Made by a program: the position numbers and the translations under genes. Below the pieces are notes generated by a model, which was not told where the DNA came from, made no database searches, and was given only the letters and a program-made list of their open reading frames with translations. Shown piece after piece: positions 18,227 through 28,749 of a DNA stretch of 64,000 nucleotides; the stretch's first letter is position 1; every line of letters starts with the position of its first letter. The stretch is from Lentzea californiensis (GTDB lineage Bacteria; Actinomycetota; Actinomycetes; Mycobacteriales; Pseudonocardiaceae). The DNA lies in contig NZ_JANBBE010000002.1 in NCBI RefSeq assembly GCF_024648825.1, positions 310,001-374,000 on the forward strand, given 5' to 3'.

Positions 18227-19038
18227 AGCGCGGCCCGGTCGTCCTGCAACGGCTCCGGCCGGGCCACCAGCACGGGACAGGACGAGTGGTAGAGCGCGGC
18301 CCGGGTGACCAGTCCGACGCCGTCGTGCTGTCCGCCGCGTCCCACGACCACGAGGTCGGAGTCCAGTTCGGCCAAGGTCTCGTGCGGGTGCCGTGACTCC
18401 ACCTGCACCTCGGGGGTCAGCTCGGGAGCGGTGGTGCGCAAGAACAACACGGCCCGGCGGACCGCGGCCTCGTCTCGCGGCACGTCCGCGCCGTGCTGGG
18501 CCGGCAGGTGCATGTGCAGCAGGCGCAGCCGCGCTCGGCGGGTGCGGCAGAGTTCGACCGCGCGCCGCAGCACGACCGGGTCCTCGCACCCGCCGACGGC
18601 AGCGGTGATCCAGCCGTGTTCGCCGCGGATCGCCTTGGGACGGCCGCGCACCACCACGACACCGCACCGCGCGCGGCGCAACACCGGGAGGACGAGGGAG
18701 CCCAGCCCCAGGCTGCGGTGCTGTTCGCCTTTGCACCCCAAGACCAAGGTCGCGCTGGAGTCCGACGCCCTCACCAGTGCGGCCACCGGGTCGTCCCCGC
18801 TCGGGCGGAAGTGGGCGGTCAGCATGGGAAGTCGTTCCAGGACCCGCTGGACCGTCGTGTCGCCGGGGTCCGCGAGGAACACCTGCAGGTCCGTCCTGAG
18901 CGACCACGCGTGTCGCGCGGCCCACTCGAACGCGTGATACGCGAATTCGGACGCGTCGACCCCGACTGTCACCGAACGACTGAAATCGGGTGCCCAGAAG
19001 GAGAATCTCCTGGCTTCCACCGCCGAGCTGGTTCTCAT
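18223..19038 (-). CDS. universal stress protein, tandem UspA domains
   Basis: A 271-aa cytoplasmic protein with two UspA repeats (about residues 20-130 and 142-260). The first ends in a nucleotide-loop-like GCKGEQHRSLGLGS, close to the G-2X-G-9X-G(S/T) ATP-binding pattern; the second loop (GRGGQHDG) lacks the final G-S, so ATP binding there is doubtful. ATG 19038 follows AGGAGG. It is transcribed against the dcw cluster and diverges from murE. A DosR-box-like sequence lies about 50-70 bases upstream, consistent with hypoxia control as known for mycobacterial tandem USPs, but that is inference. Confidence 0.88.
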   Translation of the reverse strand: MRTSSAVEARRFSFWAPDFSRSVTVGVDASEFAYHAFEWAARHAWSLRTDLQVFLADPGDTTVQRVLERLPMLTAHFRPSGDDPVAALVRASDSSATLVLGCKGEQHRSLGLGSLVLPVLRRARCGVVVVRGRPKAIRGEHGWITAAVGGCEDPVVLRRAVELCRTRRARLRLLHMHLPAQHGADVPRDEAAVRRAVLFLRTTAPELTPEVQVESRHPHETLAELDSDLVVVGRGGQHDGVGLVTRAALYHSSCPVLVARPEPLQDDRAAL

Positions 19039-19088
19039 TACCGCCTCCTGCCGCTCCCTACCTCACCGCAGGCGCACGAGCGCTCACA

Positions 19089-19105
19089 GGGCACTAAGTC
19101 ACGAA
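19089..19105 (-). promoter_or_regulatory. DosR/DevR-box-like site upstream of the stress gene
   Basis: GGGCACTAAGTCACGAA matches 13 of 17 positions of the core DosR palindrome GGGACTWWAGTCCCSAA as I recall it. The right half fits well and the left half is poor. It lies 51-67 bases before the USP start, a plausible activator position. Confidence 0.3.
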
Positions 19106-19235
19106 GCGGGCAGGAACTTGTGCGGCCGGACGGGCTCGCCCGTGAGGACCAGCGCGGCGGGCCACCCGAACGGCCCAGATCCGCGGATCATCACCCGAAC
19201 GCCAACGCGCCGCTCGGCCACTCCGTGCACGCCGG

Positions 19236-19251
19236 TAGCCTCTTGCCCGTG
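19236..19251 (+). promoter_or_regulatory. leaderless promoter of murE
   Basis: TAGCCT (19236-19241, matching TANNNT) is followed by seven bases and then GTG 19249. No Shine-Dalgarno sequence precedes the GTG. This is the usual layout of a leaderless actinobacterial mRNA, and it decides the murE start. Confidence 0.55.
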
Positions 19252-20775
19252 CCTGCCAAGCTCGAGGGCAAGGTCGCGACCGCCCCGCCCCGCCCCAACG
19301 CCATTCGCCCTGCTTCCGTGGCTGCTCTCGCCGCGGTCGCCGACGTGCACCTGACCAGGCCAGCACATGCCGACGTCCAGGTGACGGGGGTGACTCTGCG
19401 TGCACAGCACGCGGTCCCCGGAGACCTCTACGCCGCGCTGCCGGGTGCCCGCGTCCACGGTGCCGACTTCGCCGCCGCGGCGATCGCGAACGGTGCCGTC
19501 GCCGTGCTGACGGACGAGGCCGGAGCCGCGCGCGACTCCCTCAAGGACGTCCCCGTGCTGATCCACCCGCGCCCCCGCGAGGTCGTGGGCCTGCTCGCCG
19601 CGCACGTCTACGGACAGCCGTCGACGAAGATCAAACTGTGGGGTGTCACCGGCACGTCCGGCAAGACCACCACCACGTACATGATCGAGTCGGTGCTGCG
19701 CGCCGCCGGGAAGAACACCGGCCTGATCGGCACGGTCGGCACCCGCATCGGCAGCGAGCAGCTCGGCAGTTCGCACACCACGCCCGAGGCGCCGGACCTG
19801 CAGGCGTTGTTCGCGGTCATGGCCGAGCGCGGTGTCACCGACGTGGCGATGGAGGTGTCGAGCCACGCGCTGCACATGGGCCGCGTCGCCGCCACCGAGT
19901 TCGAGATCGGCGCGTTCACGAACCTGAGCCAGGACCACCTCGACTTCCACGCGGACATGGAGGAGTACTTCCAGGTCAAGGCGCAGCTGTTCGACGGCCG
20001 CGCGCGCAAGGAGGTCGTCTGCGTCGACGGCGAGTGGGGCGAGCGGCTGGTCAAGCCGGGCACCGTCACCGTCGCGACGACCAAGCCCGCCGCCTGGACC
20101 GCGAGCGACGTCGAGGTGAGCGCGACCGGTGAGCAGACGTTCACCGCGCACGGCCCGAACGGCGACATCCGGATCCACCTCCCGCTCGCGGGCAGCTTCA
20201 ACATCGCGAACGCCCTGCTGGCCATCGCCTGCTTGCATTTGGAGGGCATCGGTCCCGAGGCGATCGCCGAGGGCCTGCGGACCGTCCAGGTGCCCGGCCG
20301 GATGCAGCGCATCGACGAGGGCCAGGCCTTCACGGCCGTCGTCGACTACTCGCACAAGCCCGCCGCCGTCGCGCTCGCGCTCGACGCGGTGCGCGCCAAG
20401 ACCGACGGCCGGGTGATCGTCGTGCTCGGCTGCGGTGGCGACCGCGACCGGGCCAAGCGGCCGCTGATGGGCGAGGCCGCCGCCGAACGCGCCGAGATTT
20501 TGATCATCACCGATGACAACCCGAGGACCGAAGACGCGTCCTCTATTCGGGCCGCCATGCTCCAAGGGGCCCTCGCCACCGCGAACCGGGGCGAGGTGCT
20601 CGAGATCGGCGACCGGAGGCTCGCGATCGAAAAGGCCGTCGAGCTGGCCCTTCCGGGTGACGTCGTCGTCGTGGCGGGCAAGGGGCACGAGACGGGACAA
20701 GAGATCGCCGGCGTGATCCAGCCGTTCTCGGACGTCGAGACGCTGACCGCCGCGATCAGAGAGGCGCACCGTTGA
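19249..20775 (+). CDS. murE: UDP-MurNAc-tripeptide synthetase MurE (meso-DAP adding)
   Basis: A 508-aa cytoplasmic Mur ligase adding the third stem-peptide residue. The ATP loop GTSGKT is at residues 135-140, the substrate segment SSHALHMGRV follows, and DNPR at 423-426 is the signature for meso-diaminopimelate over lysine. The GTG start is chosen from the leaderless -10 seven bases upstream; GTG 19225 would add eight residues. The stop overlaps murF as TTGA (20772-20775). It is the first gene of the long murE-to-ftsQ run. Confidence 0.95.
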   Translation: MPAKLEGKVATAPPRPNAIRPASVAALAAVADVHLTRPAHADVQVTGVTLRAQHAVPGDLYAALPGARVHGADFAAAAIANGAVAVLTDEAGAARDSLKDVPVLIHPRPREVVGLLAAHVYGQPSTKIKLWGVTGTSGKTTTTYMIESVLRAAGKNTGLIGTVGTRIGSEQLGSSHTTPEAPDLQALFAVMAERGVTDVAMEVSSHALHMGRVAATEFEIGAFTNLSQDHLDFHADMEEYFQVKAQLFDGRARKEVVCVDGEWGERLVKPGTVTVATTKPAAWTASDVEVSATGEQTFTAHGPNGDIRIHLPLAGSFNIANALLAIACLHLEGIGPEAIAEGLRTVQVPGRMQRIDEGQAFTAVVDYSHKPAAVALALDAVRAKTDGRVIVVLGCGGDRDRAKRPLMGEAAAERAEILIITDDNPRTEDASSIRAAMLQGALATANRGEVLEIGDRRLAIEKAVELALPGDVVVVAGKGHETGQEIAGVIQPFSDVETLTAAIREAHR

Positions 20776-22232
20776 TCGCACTCACGCTCGCCGAGATCGC
20801 TGAGATCGTCGGCGGACGCCTGCACGCGACCGATGGCAGTCCGGTGGTCACCGGCACCATCGAGTTCGACACCCGCAAGATCACCGAGAGGGGTCTCTTC
20901 CTGGCGCTGCCAGGAGAACGCGTGGACGGCCACGACTTCGCCGCGCAGGCCGTGGCGTCGGGCGCGGCCGGTGTGCTGGCGGGCCGCGAGGTGGACGCAC
21001 CGGCGGTGATCGCGCCGCCGGTGGAGACCAGGCACGCCAACGCCTACGTGCTCGCGGGGGACAAGAGCGGCGAGGGCGCGGCGGTGCTCGAAGCACTGGC
21101 CAAGCTCGCCCGCCACGTCACGGACCGCCTGAAGGACCTGACGATCATCGGCATCACCGGTTCCGCGGGCAAGACGTCCACCAAGGACCTGATCGCCCAG
21201 GTGCTGGCCCCGGCCGGGGACGTCGTCGCGCCGCCGGAGTCGTTCAACAACGAGCTCGGCCACCCGTGGACCGCGCTGCGTTCCACCGAGGACACCAGGT
21301 TCCTGGTGCTGGAGCTGTCCGCGCGCGGCATCGGCCACATCGCGAACCTCTGCCAGGTCGCCCCGCCGCGCTTCGGTGCCGTGTTGAACGTCGGCACCGC
21401 GCACCTCAGCGAGTTCGGCTCGCGCGAGGGCATCGCGCAGGGCAAGGGCGAGCTGGTCGAGTCGCTGCCGGAGGACGGCGTCGCGATCCTGAACGCCGAC
21501 GACCCGCTGGTCGCGGGCATGGCGAGCCGCACGAAGGCCAAGGTCGTCCTGGTCGGGGAGAACCCGAAGGCCGACGTCCGGGCCGTCGACATCGAGCTGG
21601 ACGAACAGGCTCGTGCGAGCTTCACGCTCAAGACCTCGCAGGGCGACGCGCACGTCGAGCTCGGGCTGAACGGCTCGCACCAGGTGGGCAACGCGCTGGT
21701 CGCCGCGGCCATCGCACTCGAACTGGGCGCCACGCCCGCCGAGATCGCGCAGCGACTGGGCGCGGCGGAGCGGGTCTCCGCCCACCGCATGGTCATCACC
21801 GACCGCGCGGACGGCGTGACGGTCATCGACGACGCCTACAACGCGAACCCCGACTCGGTGCGGGCGGCGTTGAAGGCACTCGCGTCGATCTCGCGCGCCA
21901 CCACGCCCGCCCGCCGCTGCTGGGCCGTCCTCGGCCCGATGGCGGAACTGGGCGACGACGCGGTGCGCGAGCACGACGAGATCGGCCGCCTGGTGGTGCG
22001 CCTCGACATCAGCAAGCTGGTCGTCGTCGGCGAGGCGGCCCGCGCGATGCACCAGGGCGCGCACCTGGAAGGATCTTGGGGAGACGAATCCGTCGCGGTG
22101 CCGGACGTGGACGCGGCGATCGCGTTGCTGCAGGGGGAAATCCGGCCCGGTGACGTAGTGCTGGTCAAGGCATCCAACGCCTATCGCCTGTGGCGCATTG
22201 CCGAGGCCCTGCTGGAGGCAGGAACCAAGTGA
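20772..22232 (+). CDS. murF: UDP-MurNAc-tripeptide:D-Ala-D-Ala ligase MurF
   Basis: A 486-aa Mur ligase that adds D-Ala-D-Ala to the tripeptide, making the UDP-MurNAc-pentapeptide. The TTG start overlaps the murE stop in TTGA. The ATP loop GSAGKT is at residues 130-135 in [13 protein letters not shown]; later motifs [10 protein letters not shown] and [13 protein letters not shown] are typical of MurF. The stop overlaps mraY as GTGA. Confidence 0.95.
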   Translation: MIALTLAEIAEIVGGRLHATDGSPVVTGTIEFDTRKITERGLFLALPGERVDGHDFAAQAVASGAAGVLAGREVDAPAVIAPPVETRHANAYVLAGDKSGEGAAVLEALAKLARHVTDRLKDLTIIGITGSAGKTSTKDLIAQVLAPAGDVVAPPESFNNELGHPWTALRSTEDTRFLVLELSARGIGHIANLCQVAPPRFGAVLNVGTAHLSEFGSREGIAQGKGELVESLPEDGVAILNADDPLVAGMASRTKAKVVLVGENPKADVRAVDIELDEQARASFTLKTSQGDAHVELGLNGSHQVGNALVAAAIALELGATPAEIAQRLGAAERVSAHRMVITDRADGVTVIDDAYNANPDSVRAALKALASISRATTPARRCWAVLGPMAELGDDAVREHDEIGRLVVRLDISKLVVVGEAARAMHQGAHLEGSWGDESVAVPDVDAAIALLQGEIRPGDVVLVKASNAYRLWRIAEALLEAGTK

Positions 22233-23314
22233 AGAGCATCCTGATCGCCGCAGCGATCGCACTGGCAGTGTCGATCCTGCTGACGCCCTACCTGATCAAG
22301 GTCTTCTCTCGCCAGGGCTTCGGCCAGGAGATCCGCGAAGACGGTCCGCAGCACCACAAGACCAAGCGCGGTACGCCGACCATGGGCGGCCTCGCCATCC
22401 TGGTCGCGATGTGGGCCGGTTACCTCGGCACGCACCTCGTGAACTCGATGTCGGCCTCGGCGTCGGGACAGACCCCGACGGCGTCCGGCCTGCTCGTGCT
22501 GATGCTGACGACGTCGCTCGGCGTCGTCGGCTTCCTCGACGACTTCATCAAGATCCGCAAGGCCCGCAACCTGGGCCTGAACAAGACGGCGAAGCTGGTC
22601 GGCCAGTTCATCGCGACCATCACGTTCGCGATCCTGGTGCTGCAGTTCCCGAACAAGGACGGCCTGACGCCCGCGTCGGTCAACCTGTCGTTCGTCCGCG
22701 ACATCACCGTGGTCTCGTTCGGCGTCGTCGGGTTCATCGTCTTCTGCTACGGCATGGTCGCCGCGTGGTCGAACGCCGTGAACCTCACCGACGGCCTCGA
22801 CGGCCTGGCCGGTGGCTCGTCGGCGATGGTGTTCGGCACGTACGTCGTGATCTCGTTCTGGCAGTTCCGCTACAACTGCTCCAGCTACGCCGTGGCGGGC
22901 TGCTACGACGTGCGCGACCCGCTGGACCTGGCGGTGATCGCGGCCGCCGCGATGGCCGGCTGCATCGGCTTCCTCTGGTGGAACGCCGCTCCGGCCAAGA
23001 TCTTCATGGGTGACACCGGATCGCTCGCGCTCGGCGGCCTCGTCGCCGGTCTCGCGATCGCGACCCGCACCGAGCTGCTGATGATCGTCATCGGTGGCCT
23101 GTTCGTGGTCGAGGCCCTGTCGGTGGCGTTGCAGGTAGCGGTCTTCCGCACCTCACGACGGCGCCTGTTCCGCATGGCCCCGTTCCACCACCACTTCGAG
23201 CTGGCGGGCTGGGCGGAAACCACTGTCATCATCCGGTTCTGGTTGATGGCGGGCATCTGCTGCATGTTCGGGCTCGGCGTGTTCTACAGCGAGTGGCTGA
23301 CGGGCGGTTTCTAG
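22229..23314 (+). CDS. mraY: phospho-MurNAc-pentapeptide transferase MraY
   Basis: A 361-aa integral membrane enzyme making lipid I from UDP-MurNAc-pentapeptide and undecaprenyl phosphate. GTG 22229 follows GGAGG and overlaps the murF stop. About ten transmembrane helices are visible. Signature motifs are KRGTPTMGG, the metal-binding [17 protein letters not shown] and [12 protein letters not shown], plus the C-terminal PFHHHFEL. Four bases separate it from murD. Confidence 0.96.
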   Translation: MKSILIAAAIALAVSILLTPYLIKVFSRQGFGQEIREDGPQHHKTKRGTPTMGGLAILVAMWAGYLGTHLVNSMSASASGQTPTASGLLVLMLTTSLGVVGFLDDFIKIRKARNLGLNKTAKLVGQFIATITFAILVLQFPNKDGLTPASVNLSFVRDITVVSFGVVGFIVFCYGMVAAWSNAVNLTDGLDGLAGGSSAMVFGTYVVISFWQFRYNCSSYAVAGCYDVRDPLDLAVIAAAAMAGCIGFLWWNAAPAKIFMGDTGSLALGGLVAGLAIATRTELLMIVIGGLFVVEALSVALQVAVFRTSRRRLFRMAPFHHHFELAGWAETTVIIRFWLMAGICCMFGLGVFYSEWLTGGF

Positions 23315-23318
23315 AGTT

Positions 23319-24692
23319 ATGACCAAGCTGGCCGGGACAAAGGTGCTGGTGGCCGGTGCTGGAGTGACCGGCCGGTCCGCCGCGGAGGCGTTGCTCGCGG
23401 CGGGCGCCGAGGTCGTGGTGACGGACTCGTCGGCGGAACGGCTGGCGGCGCTGGAGACGCTGCTCGAAGGCGTCGAGCTGGTGCCAGGGCTGACCGAACC
23501 CCCGGCCGGCACGTCGCTGGTGGTCACGAGCCCCGGCTGGCAGCCGTCGAGCCCGTTGCTCGCGGCCGCCGCCTCGGCCGGCATCGAGGTCATCGGCGAG
23601 GTCGAACTGGCCTGGCGGATGGGCACCGAGCTGGCCGACCCGCCGGTGTGGCTCGCGGTGACGGGCACGAACGGCAAGACCACGACGGTCGGCATGCTGG
23701 AGTCGATCCTGCAGGCCGCCGGCGCGGACGCCGTGGCCTGCGGGAACGTCGGCCTGCCGGTCGTGGACGCGCTGCTGGCCGGACGCCGGGTGCTCGCGGT
23801 GGAGCTGTCGAGCTTCCAGCTGTACTGGGCGCCTTCGGTGCGTCCGCAGGCCGGCGCGCTGCTCAACCTCGCCGAGGACCACCTCGACTGGCACGGCGGC
23901 ATGGACGCCTACGCCCAGGCCAAGGCCCGGATCCTCACCGGCGACGTGGCGATCGGCTGGCTCGACGACGAACTCGTCGGCGACCTGCTGGAGGCCTCGA
24001 CCGCGCGTGACCGCATCGGCTTCACGCTCGACGAACCCGAGGACGGCCAGCTCGGCGTGCGCGACGGCTGGCTGGTCGACCGCGCGTTCGCCGACGACGA
24101 GGCGCTGGTCGAGGTCGCGAAGATCCGTCCGGCAGGCCCTCCCGGCATCGCGGACGCACTGGCCGCCACGGCTTTGGCGCGCGCGTACGGCGTGCCGTCC
24201 GCGGCCGTGCGCGAGGGCTTGGAGGCGTTCGAACCGGCCGCGCACCGCGCCGTGCTCGTCACCGTCGACGCCACCGGCATCAAGTACGTCAACGACTCGA
24301 AGGCGACGAACCCGCACGCGGCCGTGGCTTCCCTGCGGGCGTTCGACAGCGTCGTCTGGATCGCTGGTGGGCTGCTCAAGGGCGCGTCGGTCGAGGAGAT
24401 GGTGCGGACCGAGGCCCGCCGGCTTCGAGGCGCGGTGCTGATCGGCGCCGACCGTGCCGTGATCGCGGAGGCTCTCGCGAAGCACGCGCCGGACGTGCCG
24501 GTTCGCTCGCTCGACGTCGATGGGGCCGAAGATCCGATGCTGGCGGTCGTCCGTGCCGCGCAGGAACTCGCGCAGCCCGGTGACACGGTGCTGCTCGCTC
24601 CCGCGGCGGCGTCGATGGACATGTTCAGCGACTACGCGCACCGGGGGCAGGCGTTCACGGACGCCGTCAAGCGCCTCACGGGTGGCCGGTAG
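23319..24692 (+). CDS. murD: UDP-MurNAc-L-Ala:D-Glu ligase MurD
   Basis: A 457-aa cytoplasmic Mur ligase adding D-glutamate. An N-terminal Rossmann segment (VLVAGAGVTGRSAAEAL) is followed by the ATP loop GTNGKT at residues 116-121, LAEDHLDWHGG and the C-terminal VNDSKATNPHAA and MDMFSDYAHRG motifs. It lies 87 bases upstream of ftsW. There is no clear Shine-Dalgarno sequence ahead of ATG 23319; the four-base gap from mraY suggests translational re-initiation. Confidence 0.95.
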   Translation: MTKLAGTKVLVAGAGVTGRSAAEALLAAGAEVVVTDSSAERLAALETLLEGVELVPGLTEPPAGTSLVVTSPGWQPSSPLLAAAASAGIEVIGEVELAWRMGTELADPPVWLAVTGTNGKTTTVGMLESILQAAGADAVACGNVGLPVVDALLAGRRVLAVELSSFQLYWAPSVRPQAGALLNLAEDHLDWHGGMDAYAQAKARILTGDVAIGWLDDELVGDLLEASTARDRIGFTLDEPEDGQLGVRDGWLVDRAFADDEALVEVAKIRPAGPPGIADALAATALARAYGVPSAAVREGLEAFEPAAHRAVLVTVDATGIKYVNDSKATNPHAAVASLRAFDSVVWIAGGLLKGASVEEMVRTEARRLRGAVLIGADRAVIAEALAKHAPDVPVRSLDVDGAEDPMLAVVRAAQELAQPGDTVLLAPAAASMDMFSDYAHRGQAFTDAVKRLTGGR

Positions 24693-24779
24693 GGTCGAAA
24701 GGGGGCCACCCCTCAGCGAAAGGGGCGACACGCCCCAGGAATCCCCGTTCGAGCGCTTGACACAGGAGACGATGATCCG

Positions 24780-26246
24780 GTGACCGTCGTCGCCGACAAT
24801 CCGAGGACCAAGCGGAAGGTTCGTCCCGCAGGCCGCATCTCATCGTTGCGCAGCGGCATGACCTCGTGGCTCAGCCGACCGCTCGCCGACTTCCACCTGT
24901 TGCTCGCGATCTTCGGCATGCTCACCGTGCTCGGCCTGGTGATGGTGCTGTCGGCCTCGGCGCCGGGACAGGTCGCGTCGGGCGTGTCCGCGTACAGCGT
25001 GTTCCAGAAACAGCTGATCTACGTGTGCATCGGCGCCGTGCTGTTCTGGGTGATGCTGCGGTTCCCGTTGCGCCGGCTCCGGCACGTCTCGACGGCCGCG
25101 ATGGGCATCGGCGTGGTGCTGCTGGCGCTCGTCCTGACGCCGCTCGGTGACGTCCGCGGTGGCGCGCGCTCGTGGTTCACGCTCGGGCCTGTTTCCTTCC
25201 AGCCGATCGAGGCCGTGAAGCTCGCGTTGGCGTTGTGGGGCGCGCACGTCCTGGTGACCAAGCGGGCGCTGCTGTCGCAGTACCGGCACCTGCTGGTGCC
25301 CGTCGTGCCGGTGGCGATGCTGGTGTTCGCGCTGGTCATGCTGCAGCCCGACCTCGGCGGCACGATCACGCTCGGCGTGGTGCTGATCAGCCTGCTGTGG
25401 TTCGTGGGCGCGCCGATGCGGTTGTTCGGCGTGATCGCCGGTGGCGCGGTGGCGGGTGCCGTCGTGCTCGCGATCGGTGCCACGTACCGGCTGCAGCGCG
25501 TGACGTCGTTCCTCAACCCCGACGCCGATCCCGACGGCGCCGGTCACCAGGCACGCCAGGCCATGTTCGCGCTCGCCGACGGCGGCCTGTTCGGCAAGGG
25601 ACTCGCCCGGGGCAGCTCGCAGTGGCGGTACCTGCCCAACGTCGAGTCGGACTTCATCTTCGCCGTCATCGGCGAGGAACTCGGGTTCGTCGGGTGCGGT
25701 CTGGTGCTGGTGCTGTTCGGCGGGCTCGCGTGGGTCGGCCTGCGGATCGCCTCGCGCAACACCGACCCGTGGATCCGGATCGTGGCCGCGACGCTGACGG
25801 TGTGGCTCGTCGCGCAGGCCGCGATCAACATCGGCTACGTCGTGCAGCTGCTGCCCGTCACGGGCCTCACGCTGCCGATGATCTCCTCCGGCGGCACCTC
25901 GATCGTGACGACCATGATCGTGTTCGGCATCCTGGCGAACTGCGCCCGGCACGAGCCCGAGGCCGTGGCCGCGCTGCGTTCGCTAGGTCCCGGCCGCGTC
26001 GGAGGTCTGCTCCGGCTGCCCGCCCCCGAGGCGTACCGGCCACCGGCCAAGCGCAAGCCGGTCCGCCCGTCCACGCCTCCCCGCGCACCAGGCCGTTCAC
26101 GCACGCAGCAACTTCCAGTGGTGGACGAACGTCGTATGGCTGGACGCTCCGCTCCGCCTTCGGAGTACCGTCGCCGCGACTCGCGGCGCACGCAGGGCCG
26201 TTCAGAGCAAGGCAGGTCGACCCGCGGTCGCGGGCGATCCAACTGA
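24780..26246 (+). CDS. ftsW: septal peptidoglycan polymerase FtsW
   Basis: A 488-aa SEDS-family glycosyltransferase that polymerises lipid II at the septum with FtsI. GTG 24780 follows GGAG at a normal distance. About ten transmembrane helices are visible, with the [14 protein letters not shown] loop bearing the conserved Asp region and PMISSGGTS near the end. The usual QPSE-x-x-K motif reads QPIEAVK (residues 141-147), so the Ser is Ile. The C-terminal roughly 90 residues form a basic, proline/arginine-rich cytoplasmic tail, as in other actinobacterial FtsW proteins that contact FtsZ. Confidence 0.93.
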   Translation: MTVVADNPRTKRKVRPAGRISSLRSGMTSWLSRPLADFHLLLAIFGMLTVLGLVMVLSASAPGQVASGVSAYSVFQKQLIYVCIGAVLFWVMLRFPLRRLRHVSTAAMGIGVVLLALVLTPLGDVRGGARSWFTLGPVSFQPIEAVKLALALWGAHVLVTKRALLSQYRHLLVPVVPVAMLVFALVMLQPDLGGTITLGVVLISLLWFVGAPMRLFGVIAGGAVAGAVVLAIGATYRLQRVTSFLNPDADPDGAGHQARQAMFALADGGLFGKGLARGSSQWRYLPNVESDFIFAVIGEELGFVGCGLVLVLFGGLAWVGLRIASRNTDPWIRIVAATLTVWLVAQAAINIGYVVQLLPVTGLTLPMISSGGTSIVTTMIVFGILANCARHEPEAVAALRSLGPGRVGGLLRLPAPEAYRPPAKRKPVRPSTPPRAPGRSRTQQLPVVDERRMAGRSAPPSEYRRRDSRRTQGRSEQGRSTRGRGRSN

Positions 26247-26281
26247 ATTCGATCTTCAGCCAACTACCTTCGGGAGAAGTC

Positions 26282-27385
26282 TTGACCGGGCACCCTGCCC
26301 CCAGTGGTCCGTGCGTCGTGGTCGCCGGCGGTGGCACCGCCGGACACATCGAGCCGGCACTGGCGCTGGCCGACGCGGTCATGCGGCTGCGGCCGGACGC
26401 GCGTGTCGTCGCGCTCGGCACCGAACGCGGCCTGGAGAACAAGATCGTGCCGGCCCGCGGCTACCCGCTGGAGCTGATCCCGCCGGTGCCGATGCCGCGC
26501 AAGCCCACCCTGGACCTGCTGAAGCTGCCGCTCAACGTGCGCAGCGCCGTGAAGCAGACCCGCGAGGTGCTGGAGCGAGTCGGCGCGGACGTCGTCGTCG
26601 GCTTCGGCGGCTACGTGGCGCTGCCCGCGTACCTGGCCGCGCGTGGCCGCATCCCGATCGTGGTGCACGAGGCGAACGCCAAGGCCGGGCTCGCGAACAA
26701 GGTCGGCGCGAAGTTCGCCGCGCACGTCGCGGCGGCCGTGCCGGACTCCGGGCTGGTGGACGCACAGATCATCGGCATCCCGCTGCGCCAGTCGATCACG
26801 TCGCTCGACCGCGCCGCGTTGCGCGCCGAGGCCCGCCGGTTCTTCGGCCTGGACCCGCACGCGCCGGTGCTGCTGGTGTTCGGCGGTTCGCAGGGCGCGC
26901 GTTCGATCAACGAGGCAGTGGCGCCGGTCTCGGCCGAGTTCGCCCGTGCCGGCGTCGGTGTGCTGCACGCGTACGGCCCGAAGAACTCCGTTTCGGTGCA
27001 ACAGGTTCCGGGCGCCCCGGCGTACGTGCCGGTGCCGTACCTGGAGCGCATGGACCTGGCGTACGCCGCCGCGGACGCGGTGCTCTGCCGTTCGGGCGCG
27101 ATGACCGTCGCCGAGGTGTCGGCCGTCGGCCTGCCCGCGGTGTTCGTGCCGCTGCCCATCGGCAACGGTGAGCAGGCGCTGAACGCCGGCCCGGTCGTCT
27201 CCGCGGGCGGCGGCTTGCTCGTGCCGGACGCGGAGCTCACGCCGGAGAAGGTCGTATCGCTGGTGGTGCCGCTGATGGCGGACCGCAACCGGCTCGCGCA
27301 GATGTCCCGCGCGACGCTCGGCACCGGCCGTCGCGAGGCGGACGAGATCCTGGCCCGCTCCGTTCTGGATGTGATCAAGAAATGA
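26282..27385 (+). CDS. murG: UDP-GlcNAc:lipid I GlcNAc transferase MurG
   Basis: A 367-aa peripheral membrane glycosyltransferase (GT28) converting lipid I to lipid II. TTG 26282 is chosen because GGGAGAAG sits just upstream and the protein then begins shortly before the conserved GGGTAGH loop (residues 16-22). Other motifs are [25 protein letters not shown] and [10 protein letters not shown] followed by GNGEQALNA, the UDP-GlcNAc site. The stop overlaps murC as ATGA. Confidence 0.95.
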   Translation: MTGHPAPSGPCVVVAGGGTAGHIEPALALADAVMRLRPDARVVALGTERGLENKIVPARGYPLELIPPVPMPRKPTLDLLKLPLNVRSAVKQTREVLERVGADVVVGFGGYVALPAYLAARGRIPIVVHEANAKAGLANKVGAKFAAHVAAAVPDSGLVDAQIIGIPLRQSITSLDRAALRAEARRFFGLDPHAPVLLVFGGSQGARSINEAVAPVSAEFARAGVGVLHAYGPKNSVSVQQVPGAPAYVPVPYLERMDLAYAAADAVLCRSGAMTVAEVSAVGLPAVFVPLPIGNGEQALNAGPVVSAGGGLLVPDAELTPEKVVSLVVPLMADRNRLAQMSRATLGTGRREADEILARSVLDVIKK

Positions 27386-28749
27386 GCCTCGAACGCGTTC
27401 ACCTCGTCGGCATCGGCGGTGCCGGCATGAGCGGTATCGCGCGGATCCTGCTGGCGCGCGGCGTGCAGGTGTCCGGATCGGACGCCAAGGACTCGCGGAC
27501 CGTGCTGGCGCTGCGTGCCCAGGGCGCGCGGATCGCCGTCGGTCACGCCGCCTCGAACCTGGACCAGCTCGTGGGCGGTCCGACCGAGGTCGTGGTGTCG
27601 ACCGCGATCAAGGACACCAATCCCGAGTACGCGTCGGCCCGTGAGCGTGGCATCACCGTGCTGCGCCGTGCCGAGGCGCTCGCAGCGTTGATGGAAGACC
27701 ATCGCGTCGTGTGTGTCGCCGGTACGCACGGCAAGACGTCGACCACGTCGATGCTCACCGTCGCGTTGCAGCACTGCCGGGTTGACCCGTCGTTCGCGAT
27801 CGGTGGTGACCTGAACGAGTCCGGTGCCAACGCCCACCAGGGCACCGGCGGAGTGTTCGTGGCCGAGGCCGACGAGTCCGACGGCTCGTTCCTGTTCTTC
27901 TCGCCGTCCGTCGCCGTCGTGACGAACGTGGAGGCCGACCACCTCGACCACCACGGCACCGTCGAGGCCTACACGGCCGTGTTCGACTCGTTCCTGGAAC
28001 GGATCGTGCCGGACGGCGTGCTGGTGTCCTGTGTGGACGATCCCGGTGCCGCTCGCCTGATCACCGAGGCCCGTGCGCGGGGGATCCGGGTGCGCGAGTA
28101 CGGCCGTTCCGCGTCCGACGCGCGTCTCGTCGACTACAAGCCGCTGGAAACCGGTGGCCTGGCGTCGGTCGAGATCGACGGCGTGGCGGTCGAGGTCCGG
28201 GTCGCGGTGCCGGGCGAGCACATGGCGTTGAACGCGATCGCCGCTCTGCTGGCCGGTCTGGAGCTCGGCGCGGACCAGGCGGGGCTGCTCGAAGGCCTCG
28301 CGGCCTTCGGTGGCGTGCGGCGGCGGTTCGAGTTCAAGGGCCGCGGCAAGGGTGTGTCGGTGTACGACGACTACGCGCACCACCCGACCGAGGTCGACGC
28401 ACAGCTGCGTGCCGCGCGTCCGGTCGCAGGCGCGGGCCGTGTCATCGTGGTGTTCCAGCCGCACCTGTACTCGAGGACCCGTACGTTCGCCACGGAGTTC
28501 GCCGCCGCGTTGTCGCTGGCGGACGAGGTCGTCGTGCTGGACGTCTACGGAGCCCGCGAGGAGCCCGAACCCGGCGTGACCGGCGGGTTGATCGCCGAGC
28601 AGGTCACGGCTTCCGTGCACTACGAGCCGTCGTTCGACCGCGTCCCCGCACTGGTGGCCTCGCTGGCACGGGAGGGCGACCTGGTGGTGACCATGGGCGC
28701 GGGCGACGTGACGATGCTCGGCCCCGAGATCGTCAGCGCGCTGTCATGA
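27382..28749 (+). CDS. murC: UDP-MurNAc:L-Ala ligase MurC
   Basis: A 455-aa first Mur ligase of the pathway. It has an N-terminal Rossmann motif [13 protein letters not shown], the ATP loop GTHGKTS at residues 114-120, the segment ADESDGSFL and the C-terminal DDYAHHPTE and QPHLYSRT motifs. It overlaps both neighbours by ATGA (murG upstream and ftsQ downstream), so synthesis of MurG, MurC and FtsQ is coupled. Confidence 0.96.
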   Translation: MSLERVHLVGIGGAGMSGIARILLARGVQVSGSDAKDSRTVLALRAQGARIAVGHAASNLDQLVGGPTEVVVSTAIKDTNPEYASARERGITVLRRAEALAALMEDHRVVCVAGTHGKTSTTSMLTVALQHCRVDPSFAIGGDLNESGANAHQGTGGVFVAEADESDGSFLFFSPSVAVVTNVEADHLDHHGTVEAYTAVFDSFLERIVPDGVLVSCVDDPGAARLITEARARGIRVREYGRSASDARLVDYKPLETGGLASVEIDGVAVEVRVAVPGEHMALNAIAALLAGLELGADQAGLLEGLAAFGGVRRRFEFKGRGKGVSVYDDYAHHPTEVDAQLRAARPVAGAGRVIVVFQPHLYSRTRTFATEFAAALSLADEVVVLDVYGAREEPEPGVTGGLIAEQVTASVHYEPSFDRVPALVASLAREGDLVVTMGAGDVTMLGPEIVSALS

